Positions 37,374-47,101 of a DNA stretch of 64,000 nucleotides are shown here, piece after piece. Numbering within the stretch: position 1 is the first letter of the stretch; each line of letters opens with the position of its first letter. Origin of the DNA: Antilocapra americana (taxonomy: Eukaryota > Chordata > Mammalia > Artiodactyla > Antilocapridae); NCBI GenBank assembly GCA_007570785.1, contig ML660213.1:1759414-1823413 (forward strand). Reading direction: 5' to 3'. The position numbers and the translations under genes are program-made. The notes under the pieces were generated by a model that saw only the letters and a program-made list of their open reading frames with translations, did no database searches and was not told the DNA's origin.

Positions 37374-37580
37374 AGGCTTCCCTGGTGGCTCAGTCAGTAA
37401 GAATCTGCCTGTAGTATGCGAGACTTGGGTTAGATTCCTAGGTTGGGAAGATCCCCTGGAGGAGGGTATGGCAATCCACTCCAATACTCTTGCTTGGAGA
37501 ATCCCCATGGACAGAGGAGCCTGGAGGGCTATGGTCCATGGGGTCACAAACCATCAGACATGACTGAGAGATTAAGCACA
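37374..37580 (+). mobile_element. Bov-tA SINE, complete
   Basis: tRNA-derived head at the left (ggcttccctggtggctcagt) with B-box-like gggttagattcctaggttgg, then the BovB-like tail from tccactccaatactcttgct to cagacatgactgagagatta. Confidence 0.93.
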
Positions 37581-40500
37581 CTATATTTAATTACAAAGAG
37601 AAGACATGAAAATCACTGAAAATATATTTCAGTATTATATTAAAAGAATAGCGAAAAATATCTACAGTGATATATTTATAATGGAATCCTAGAGAGAAAA
37701 ACATGACATATATTCTATGTCCACAGAAAACTCAGTAAGATAAAGTGAGGTAGTCTCCTTGATGACACTTAGGGGGTTGAAAATAAAGAAGTATGTCCTG
37801 ACAATGACAACTTTTAAGACTGGTTTGGATGTGAACCTCTGTCTCCAGCAGACATCACAGAGGAGTCTTTTTTTTTTTTTTTTTTCACTTTGAATCTTAA
37901 ACTGTTTCTACCTGGAGGCAGGCCAGATGACCTCTCAGATTCTTTGCCAGCCACAAAACTCTGTGAAATCAAAAATGGTCCCAACCATGTCAGGAAACCT
38001 GCCAGTCTCTTTTGATAATGGAAGAGGGTGAGCTGACAAAACATTCTATAAGCATATAGGAAGCATTATTGATGTCTTAAAAGTGTTAGGATCCCATGGA
38101 ACACAGGAGCCTTGGTATCTGGATTAAAATCATTGGCACCAGCAGGGCCAGGACTCTCAGTGCTAAGCGATAATGCATTTTGCATTAATGCTTAACATTG
38201 AGAAATCCTGACGGGCCACACCAAGGGAATCTGAAGTTAAGTAAGTATATTCTCTTTGAATGGCAGTCCTGTGGACCTTGGCGGGTTCAGGAAGCCCTGG
38301 CTGAAAGAGCAGGGGCAGAAACTTGATATAAGTGGAGACAGCGCATCACAGGAAGAAATTTAAGAGCTTAGTGCGTATGGTTCCAGACTGTGTGCTCTGA
38401 GGATTTCCACCCAGCAGAGCAGAAAAATCTTCTCCTGGAGAAAAACTTAGAAGTCCCTCACAATGATTTGGGGGAACTTCCTAAATGCAGAGGGTGTATC
38501 TTTTTACTTCTTTACTTATCCTATTTTCTAGCAGTTATTGCAGTGTTTAACTGAAGGTAGACCAAAAAAAATCAAGACTTTTCACCTTATTAGCTCACTC
38601 AGCTGTCTCCTTTACTATAAGAGATGCCCACTCCCAACCTACCCTTTTCCAGGTGCCAGCAAAGGAACAGACGCTGTTTCTTTTGACTCATACATTATTA
38701 TTTCCGACACTTTGTTTCTTGTGCTCTAACCTCAAGTTTCAAAGGAGCAGAAGAGAAATATTCAAAACTGAAGGCAGGCTGACTAAGAGAAAATCATTGT
38801 GGAGCTGACTCCAGCTGGGCAAGCTTTTGTGCCTCTAATAAAACTCTATATGCTGAGAAGCAGGAAAATGGCAGAGGAGTCGGCTTTGACGTTGAGATTT
38901 TATGATTAACTCTTCTGACTCAATGCAGACAAGTATAAACGCTCAGCCTGGAATCCAAGCCTGAGATGTAAAGGAAAATGGCATCCTTTTCAAAGCCCAA
39001 CACAGTTTGGAGAAGAAAGGAGGCTCTGTTTCTATTTACATCCCAGAGCCGAAACCCCCCCACTGCCCCCCTCAGCTGCCAACCTAGGTGTTTGGCCTGT
39101 ATCCACTGTACTCTGTTCCCCTTCATTATGTTAATCTGTGGGCGGAAAGATTTCTGTCATCTTCGAATCGCTTGTGCAGCAATGGTAAACACCTTGGCCT
39201 GTCTGTAATTGGACAGGTGTCTGCACTGATGTCACCCAGCTTTTAATTCAATTAAAGAACTGGCTGCTCTGTTCTCATTACCCACTCATTTCCGTTGCAC
39301 TCTGAGTGTGGTGGCGAAACGTGCACACAGCCATCACTACCCAGAGTCCAAAGTCTGCTGTCCCCAGGCAAAGATCATGCAGAATATTTCAAAGGGACTT
39401 CAACAATCCAAGCACATTTTTCCTGTTAGCAAATGCATTTGGAATAAGATGGAGAATTTTTTCTCTTTCTTTACCTTTAAAGTCTCTATTGTCTAAATGG
39501 TGTCTTCTACCTACTGGCCAGTAATTAGGAGCCGTCTAGCAAAAAGAAAAGCCATTTCTAGCTTTCCCTCCCTGGGGCTCTCCTCCATCTCCAGAGAACT
39601 CATCAGAGTACAATGCTCTTATTTATTTGCTGGCATTTCACATTTGGATCAAGAAGGTGAGGGTGGGGAAGAGCGAGGCATTTATTAAGAGGGCCATCTG
39701 GTAAGGGACCCCACACAGGCAGAGTTGAGACTGCTACCTAGGGACACCGTAGAAGAACCCACTTTTAAAAGAAAGCCAGCCAGGAGAAGGGGAGTAGCAG
39801 AGAAGGGGACTTTTCTGGCTCAAGATTTTGCTATAGTGCTGAGAAATCCTAATTTTTTAATGAGTTTTGAGCTGCAAACCAAACCAGTGGATGGATGAAA
39901 GAGAGTAAATTAATCCAACATGCCATGCTTTTTTGCCCACTTAAAGGAACCTCTGAAAATAAATTAAATTTCTAACATAGACATTTTGACACAATGACTC
40001 TATGAAACTGAACATGTGCTGAATTTGTTAAATATGGATGAAAATTTAACAGTCTAACTGAGATCTGGAAACACACAGGATGCTTCTCCTCTGGTAGGAA
40101 ATTGACATTTGTCGTTTTGTTTAGGACAATATTTTAAATAAAACTAAGGATCTCTAAGATTTATAAAATGAAAGTTAATTTTTATTTTATCCAAAAGGTA
40201 AGAGAATTTTTATTTTATCCAAAAGGTTTGTGCTTACCCCAAACCTAATGGAGCTCTTTGGAAATTCTAAAACTAACATTTCACATTTAATTTCTTGCAA
40301 GTGGATTTTCTGACTCTGTTTAAAATTTCTAGTAGGGAGCACCTTGGACAAAGATTAAACAGTTTGATCTTATGAACAGGAAAAATAATTTCTTTATTCT
40401 TTTATTTTTTAAAATAAAATATAGGGTTTAACCTCAGTCTTAGGGAATGATTGAAACAGTTATTTTTACTGATCTCAAAGCATTATCCTGCTAAGATTCT

Positions 40501-41354
40501 CTCAATTGGCTTACACCTAACCTCACATTTTTAATCAATGCCTTCATATTAAGAACTGCAGAGTCTCTGTAATTTCCCTTCAAATTCTGCAATTGGTTTG
40601 AAGTTACCCACTCATCTTAACTCTTTGTCTAACATAAAGGGCTGACACTGACATCGTTAGAACTCTCCAAGAAAATATCAGACTTGACTAAGCAGGGAGG
40701 CAGGCAAGGAGACAGAAGGAAAAGGAATAAATGAGAAAGGAAAGTCATCCCTTACTAACTAGTGTCTTAGGTCCCCTGGTAAAAGCCTCTGATAGAATAA
40801 GCTTATTGTACAGAGGGGGCTGTATAGAGGGGGCTGCTGTTGGGTAGAGTGTAAAGGTCACTTAGGTCCAGCAGCAGATTCAAGGTCAGAACCTATGTCT
40901 TCTGACTCCAAGATCATTATTCTTCCCCTCCCAAATCTGGAAGAAGAAAGAAGGCATGTTGAAGATACGTTACTAAAAATAATAGCATGCTGTATAGTGA
41001 GAACTTGATTTAAATATACCTTAAATGTGTCAATAGGTTCAAAGTTATTACTAAAATCTGCTGTGCATGAACAGAAAGTAGAATGCTTATCCCTCCAAGT
41101 GAGCAAATGTATATGCCTATAATATTCCCTTAAAAAAGAAAACTGATTCATAAGAAACTCTGTATCAGTGTGTATATATTTGTGTGTTGAGTATAATATT
41201 ATTTACACACACACATATATGTATAAAGTTTGTAATTAATTCCAAATGCAATACAAATATAAAATGGTCATAAAGGTTAGAAAACAGAAAACTTGTTCCT
41301 TTATCAAATATGATCAGTAAACTTGAAGATTATATCCAACACTATACCATGGGC
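37581..41354. other. 3.8 kb of mostly unique intron sequence
   Basis: The longest stretch without young retroelements. It holds an 18-T run at 37868-37885, a 23-bp tandem duplication at 40177-40227, a MIR-like patch at 40858-40930, and a repeat-poor, relatively GC-richer zone at 38050-39700 with some retained CpGs (39280-39330). Frames of 60-97 codons are present on both strands but none has splice-site support or recognisable similarity. Confidence 0.55.
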
Positions 41355-41681
41355 AGGCTGGATGAAAGGCTGGGCAGGATGAAGCACAAACTGGAATCAA
41401 GATTGCCAGGAGAAATATCAATAACCTCAGATATGCAGAGGACACCACCGTTATGGCAGAAAGTGAAGAAGAACTAAAGAGCCTCTTGACGAAAGTGAAA
41501 GAGGAGAGTGAAACAGTAGGCTTAAAACTCAACATTCAGAAAACTAAGATCATGGCATCCAGTCCCATCACTTCATGGCAAATAGATGGGAAAACAATGG
41601 AAACAGTGAGAGACTTTGTTTTTTAGGGGGCTCCAAAATCACTGCAGATGGTTACTGCAGCCATGAAATTAAAAGATGCTT
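41355..41681 (+). mobile_element. BovB fragment, segment 1 of 3 (split by L1)
   Basis: Plus-strand BovB, from GLDEAQ-like sequence through a degenerate YADDTT box (here cagatatgcagaggacacca, so the first Asp codon is altered to GAG) to the [14 protein letters not shown] region. It stops at taaaagatgctt, the 12-bp target-site duplication of the L1, and continues at 43646. Confidence 0.93.
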
Positions 41682-43645
41682 TTCTAGAATGGAGCTGCAG
41701 GAGTTGCTTGTATATTTTTGAGATTAATTGTTCATCCGTTGCTTCGTTGGCTATTATTTTCTCCCATTCTGAAGGCTGTCTTTTCACCTTGCTTATAGTT
41801 TTCTTTGTTGTGCAGAAGCTTTTAATTTTAATTAGGTCCCATTCGTTTATTTGTGCTTTTATTTCCAATATTCTGGGAGGTGGGTCATGGAGTATCCCAC
41901 TTTGGTTTATGTCAGAGAGTGTTTTGCCTATGTTATCCTCTAGGAGTTTTATAGTTTCTGGTCTTATGCTTAGATCTTTGATCCCTTTTGAGTTTACCTT
42001 TGTGTATGGTGTTAGAAAGTGATCTAGTTTCAATCTTTTACAAGTGGCTGTCCAGTTTTCCCAGCACCACTTGTTAAGGAGGTTGTCTTTTCTCCATTGT
42101 ATATTCTTGCCTCCTTTGTCAAAGATAAGGTGTCCATAGATGGATGGATTTATCTCTGGGCTTTCTATTTTGTTCCATTGATCTATATTTCTGTCTTTGT
42201 GCCAGTACCATACTGTCTTAATGACTGTGGATTTGTAGTATAGCCTAAAGTCAGGTAGGTTGATTCCTCCAGTTCCCTTCTTCTTTCTCAAGATTGCTTT
42301 GGCTATACGAGGTTTTTTGTATTTCCATACAAATTGTGAAATTATTTGTTCTAATTCTCTGAAAAAGATCTCAGGTAGCTTGATAGGAATTGCACTGAAT
42401 CTATAGATTGCTTTGGGTAGTATACTCATTTTCACTACATTGATTCTTCCAATCCACGAACACGGCACATTTCTCCATCTGTTTGTGTCCTCTTTGACTT
42501 CTTTCATCAGTGTTTTATAGTTTTCTATATACAAGTCTTTTGTTTCTTTAGGTAGAAATACTCCTAAGTATTTTATTCTTTTTGTTTCAATGGTGAATGG
42601 AATTGTTTCCTTAATTTCTCTTTCTGATTTCTCATTGTTAGTGTATAGGAATGCCAGGGATTTCTGTATGCAGCTCCATTCTAGAAAAATAAACGACCTA
42701 ATCAAAAAGTGGGCCAAAGAACTTAACAGACATTTCTCCAAAGAAGACATAAAAATGGCCAACAAACACATGAAAAGATGCTCAACATCACTCATTATCA
42801 GAGAAATGCAAATCAAAACCACAATGAAGTATCACTTTACACCAGTCAGAATGGCTGCCATCCAAAAGTCTACAAGCAATAAATGCTAGAGAGGATGTGG
42901 AGAAAAGGGAACTCTCTTACACTGTTGGTGGGAATGCAAACTAGTACAGCCACTATGGAAAACAGTGTGGAGGTTCGTTAAAAAACTGCAAATAGACCTG
43001 CCATATGACCCAGCAATCCCACTGCTGGGCATATACACCGAGGAAACCAGAATTGAAAGAGCCACATGTACCCCAATGTTCATCGCCGCATTGTTTACAA
43101 TAGCCAGGACATGGAAGCAACCTAGATGCCCATCAACTGACGAATGGATAAGAAAGCAGTGGTACATATACACAATGGAATATTACTCAGCATTAAAAAA
43201 AAAAATTCATTTGAATCAGTTCTACTCAGATGGACGAAACTTGAGCCCATTATACAGAGTGAAGTAAGCCAGAAGCAAAAACAACAATACAGTATATTAA
43301 CGCATATATATGGAATTTAGAAAGACGGTAACGAGAACCCAGCATGCGAGACAGCAAAAGGAACACAGATGTATAGAATAGACTCGTGGACTCTGTGGAT
43401 GAGGGTAAGGGTGGGATGATGTGGGAGAATGGCATTGAAATATGTTAATTATCATATGTCTAATCAATCGCCAGCCCAGGATTGATGCTCGGGGATGGTG
43501 CATCGAGATTTCCCAGGGGAAGGGAGGAGGGAGGGGGGTTCTGGAGGGGGAGCATATGTAAACCCATGGTGATATCATGGCATTGTATGGCAAAACTAAT
43601 AAAAAAAAAATAAAGATATATTATATAAAAAAATAAATAAATAAA
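41682..43645 (+). mobile_element. young L1 with 5' inversion (twin priming), nested in BovB
   Basis: 41682-42665 is inverted ORF2: the minus strand reads without a stop from [20 protein letters not shown] through [20 protein letters not shown] to [15 protein letters not shown]. 42669-43645 continues in the plus orientation from [20 protein letters not shown] to the ORF2 stop and 3' UTR, ending in an A-rich tail. About 18 bp around gcagctccattctagaaa are present in both halves. A single nonsense change (TAG at 42887-42889, in place of an expected Trp) is the only break I see in the plus part. The 12-bp duplication taaaagatgctt flanks the element (41670-41681 and 43646-43657). It is 5'-truncated, with no endonuclease or promoter. 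Confidence 0.95.
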
Positions 43646-43777
43646 TAAAAGATGCTTGCTCCTTAGAAGAAAGTTATGACCAATCTAGACAGCGTATTGA
43701 AAATCAGAGACATTACTTTTCCAACAAAGTCTGTCTTGTCAAAGCTATGGTTTTTCCAGTAGGCATGTATGGATGTG
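43646..43777 (+). mobile_element. BovB fragment, segment 2 of 3
   Basis: Resumes with the duplicated taaaagatgctt and continues through RRKL-like and caatctagacagcgtattga to ggcatgtatggatgtg, where the LTR begins. The last 4 bp (TGTG, 43774-43777) are repeated after the LTR. Confidence 0.93.
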
Positions 43778-44259
43778 TGTTATGCCCAAATCCCAATCTC
43801 CACAAACTACCAGGAGGCTATTCACCGATGCAAGCGCAAGAGGGAGTTTATTGCAGACCCGGGTCTGGACCGCACACACACACACCGAGTGAGGGCAGCA
43901 GCGGAGTGAGGGCAGCAGCTCTGAGCCACATGGTACAAGGCTTCTTAAGGGAAAAAGGACAAATGGAAGGAGACCACAAATGGGGTGATGTGCCTCAGTG
44001 TTCTGTGATTGGCCAGGACAGGAGGGGTGGTCAGAAGTTATACACAGGCTAGTCCCTGATAGGTATATTTAACCACAAACAGTCCCTTGATTGGTGTATT
44101 TTTGGCACTTCCCTGGTGCACGGTGATTGGTCATGTCTAGGGTGGTGACATGGGGTAAGGGCTGGACTATTCTATGGTTTTTCCAGGAACCTGGGTGTTG
44201 TCCTTTATCACAAGATGGCGGCCCTTCTTTTTCTAAGATGGCGTCACTCAGGCTCCACA
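43778..44259 (-). mobile_element. solo LTR of an endogenous retrovirus (class I / ERV1-like)
   Basis: A 482-bp block interrupts BovB precisely. On the minus strand it begins TGTGGAGCC and ends GGGCATAACA, the TG...CA termini of an LTR, and is flanked by the 4-bp duplication TGTG (43774-43777, 44260-44263). On the minus strand it has three CCAAT boxes (ACCAATCA, CCAATCA and a third between) in the U3-like part and a polyadenylation signal within CTGCAATAAACTCCC near its 3' end. No internal viral genes are present, so it is the product of LTR-LTR recombination. The 4-bp duplication favours gammaretrovirus-like ERV1, though the family is not named. It reads in the same direction as USH2A, so its poly(A) signal is in sense. 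Confidence 0.88.
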
Positions 44260-44682
44260 TGTGAGAGTTGGACTATAAAGAAAGCTGAGTGCCAAAGAAC
44301 TGATGCTTTTGAACTGTGGTGTTTGAGAAGACTCTTGAGAGTCCCTGGACTGCAAGGAGATCCAACCTGTCAATCCTAAAGGAAATCAGTCCTGAATATT
44401 CACTGGAAGGACTGATGCTGAAGCTGAAACTCCAATATTTTGGCCACCTGATGCAAAGAACTGATTCATTTGAAAAGACCCTGATGCTGAGAAACATTGA
44501 AGGCAGGAGAAGAAGGGGATGACAGAGGATGAGATGGTTGGATGGCATCACTGACTCGAAGGACATGAGTCTGAGTAAGCTCCGGAAGTTGGTGATAGAC
44601 AGGGAAGCCGGGTGTACTGCAGTCCAAGGGGTTGCAAAGAGTTGGACATGACTGAGCAACTGAACTGAGCTGATACTATGGC
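44260..44682 (+). mobile_element. BovB fragment, segment 3 of 3 (3' end)
   Basis: BovB continues with gtgagagttggactataaag, then the frame with [20 protein letters not shown] and FGHLMQR (44316-44522), to the 3' signature near ggacatgactgagcaactga. The three BovB segments sum to about 0.88 kb of contiguous BovB 3' sequence. Confidence 0.94.
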
Positions 44683-45145
44683 CAACATCCACAGTTGATT
44701 ACCACTTTATTGCAAAACTGATATATTACCATCATTTTTAACCATTGCACAGCATGTCATCAAAGAGAAATCCAAGTCCTGCACTGCAAGTTCTTATTGC
44801 ATAAAATAAAATGAATAACTTGCAGAAAGCCCCATATGAAGCTTTCACAATGTACCAGGAGTTCAGGCACATTATATATTCAGGAGAGTTAGAGAAAGCT
44901 ATTAACTCATCAACACTGCATTACCTGATGAAATTCTTCTACATTAGCTAAGCAGGAACATGACATCATTTCTATTTTTACTATTTATGTCATAAGCCAT
45001 ATTTTTGTTCTGTGAAATGCTTTCAGACCAATTTCCTTTAAGATTTACATTTAAAGAAATAGTTTATAATAAACTATAAATATGGAATATTAATTTATGG
45101 AGTACTATAAAAATGGCCAAGACTTTCTCAAAATTCATCTTTTAA
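44683..45145. other. intronic sequence, nothing recognised
   Basis: Unique AT-rich stretch. Its last 11 bp (45135-45145) form the left target-site duplication of the chimera at 45146. Confidence 0.5.
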
Positions 45146-45370
45146 TGTGTGCTCAGTCACTCAGTCATGTCTGACTCTTTGCAACCCTATCGACCATGGC
45201 TTACCAGGCTCCTCTGTCCATGGAACTTTTCAGGCAAGAATATTGCAATGGGTTCCCATTTCTACTTCAGAGGATCTTCCTGAGCCAGAGACTGAACCTC
45301 AGTCTCTTGTGTGTCTCCTGCATTGGCAGGCTGCTTCTTTACCACTGTGCCACCTGGGAAGCCCCCACAG
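45146..45370 (-). mobile_element. Bov-tA SINE, 3' part of a U2-SINE chimera
   Basis: Reversed SINE: 3' end at the left (tgtgctcagtcactcagtca), tRNA-derived head at the right (ccacctgggaagccccc). On the minus strand its 5' end joins directly to U2 snRNA sequence, with only a few bases between. See the adjoining U2 entry for the shared target-site duplication. Confidence 0.92.
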
Positions 45371-45405
45371 TACACTTGATCTTAGCTAAAAGGCCGGGAA
45401 GTGAT
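45371..45405 (-). pseudogene. U2 snRNA 5'-end fragment (nt 1-35), retrotransposed with the SINE
   Basis: The minus strand from 45405 down to 45371 matches the first 35 nt of U2 spliceosomal RNA at 32 positions, including the invariant GGCCTTTT.GCTAAGATCA segment; the differences are at nt 4, 9 and 19, and all are transitions. U2 homology stops sharply at nt 35, and the sequence passes into the SINE head. Flanks tcatcttttaa (45135-45145) and ccatcttctaa (45406-45416) agree at 9 of 11, differing only by C/T, as expected of an old target-site duplication enclosing both parts. It is too short to be a functional snRNA gene and has no U2 promoter. Confidence 0.9.
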
Positions 45406-45416
45406 CCATCTTCTAA

Positions 45417-46884
45417 CAATATCATCAAAATGAATTTCTCAAATTTACCTCTGATGCTTGCCTATTGTGGCAGAGACCACTAAATGCCCTCTCATTACAT
45501 ACTCTCTTTTTCCATAGTAAAATAAAAAGACCTTTTTTTAGTTGGGCAAATGGCCACTTTGAATAAGGAATTTTCCCAGCAATCTGTGTAGCTAGATATA
45601 GCCATGTGGCTAAGTTCTAATCATAGAATATAATCAAAGGCAAAGGAAGAATTTTTGAAATATATCATTAAGGTGAATGTGTACATCCTCATTTAATGAT
45701 TCCTCTTTTCTGTTGTATGGAAATCAGACTGGATGGCTGATGCTCCAGCAGCCGTTTTGGACCTTGAGGTAAAAGTCTTGCCTAGCAAAAAGATGAAGAG
45801 TGTGGGTCCCTGTAACTGTTAATATCATCCCCTACTTTGACTAACTGTGAACATCTATTACCAGAGAGATAAAAACTTAATTTTGTTGAAATCACTGTTA
45901 TCTTCGCTTCTCTGTCTCTCAAGAAAAATCAACTAAAAATGAAAAACTTATCTCTACTGATTTCCCCTGATAAAAAACTCATTTTTAATAATATTGTACT
46001 TTAGAGAAAGTACTACTCGTATGTACATTTTACCATTAATTTTAAAAATCAGAGAAAAAAAACAAACCAGATGCTAAGAGTAGGATCTAGCACTAACCTG
46101 GAACATAGTAGATAATGCTTTTGTTTTTAATAAATGAATAGTTTCTGTTCTGTGTCATTATCAGATCTATGGCAGTATTTACTTCAGTTATTTTTAATTG
46201 CAAATATATATCCCTTGAGCTCCATTAAGAGGTATACGTTTTGGAACTAATTTGTGATTCTATTCATTCTACCAATATTTTTTCCTATTGGGAATATATA
46301 TATTAAGTTCTGAATACATATTTAAGTTGTGGTAGTTCTGCATATTATTTCATAAAATTAGAGAACTATTACACTGCTGAGACTTGAGTCAGAACCAGTA
46401 GTTGAAACTTCATCTCAGCATGATAAAGCAATTGCAACATTATGTTGGCTACACTACAGGGTTAGTAACAAAATCCTGCATTTGTTCATTTATCTATACC
46501 TTCATTCCTTTGATAAAATGCATCGATTGTCTGCTTTCAGCAAGTTACTAAACAAAGATACCTGTCTTCTGGGAGCTCACTGTCTAGTAAAAAAATAGGA
46601 TGGGTGAACAAAGAGCAGCCATATGCAGTTTTAACAAGTGTGAGGTAAGATTTCTCAGTTGAATAAAAAAAAATTCAATGGCATTGACGTTTTTATTACA
46701 GTTATTTCTCTGTAGGCTCCTCAGGTATGATAACTCTCTATATAATATATAAATATATATGTGCAAAAACATACACATAAAGAGCAGCATCTTAACTTAT
46801 GTATGGATGGACTAATAGTTGGGGTTAAGTTCCAAAGCTAGTCAGAAGGACTCATAATTAAAGTCCCTTTGACAACTTCTTGCA
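45417..46884. other. intronic sequence, mostly unassigned
   Basis: 46510-46600 is L2-like (tgggagctcactgtctagta). The rest is AT-rich and unassigned. Confidence 0.5.
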
Positions 46885-47101
46885 CGCTAAGTTGTTTTAG
46901 TCATGTCCAGCTCTTTGCAATTCCATGGACTGTAGCCCACCAGGCTCCTCTCTCCATGGGATTCTCCAGGTAAAGATAGCGGAGTGGGTCTCCATGCCTT
47001 CCTCCAGGGGATCTTCTTGACTCACGGATCAAACATGCATCTCCTACGTCTCCTGCATTGGCAGGGGGATTGTTTACCACTAAAGCCACCTGGGAAGTCC
47101 T
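46885..47101 (-). mobile_element. Bov-tA SINE, complete
   Basis: Reversed SINE from gctaagttgttttagtcatg to the tRNA-derived head at gccacctgggaagtcctt. Confidence 0.92.

Noticed and set aside
41623..42822. 399-codon frame, the longest here, as a host gene
   Set aside because: It is the inverted L1 ORF2 segment extended by chance into BovB on one side and plus-strand L1 antisense on the other.
43778..44259. Unclassified unique insertion or CpG island
   Set aside because: TG...CA termini, a 4-bp duplication, CCAAT boxes and AATAAA on one strand identify it as an LTR.
45371..45405. Functional U2 snRNA gene
   Set aside because: Only nt 1-35 are present, with no Sm site, no promoter element and a retrotransposition duplication around it.
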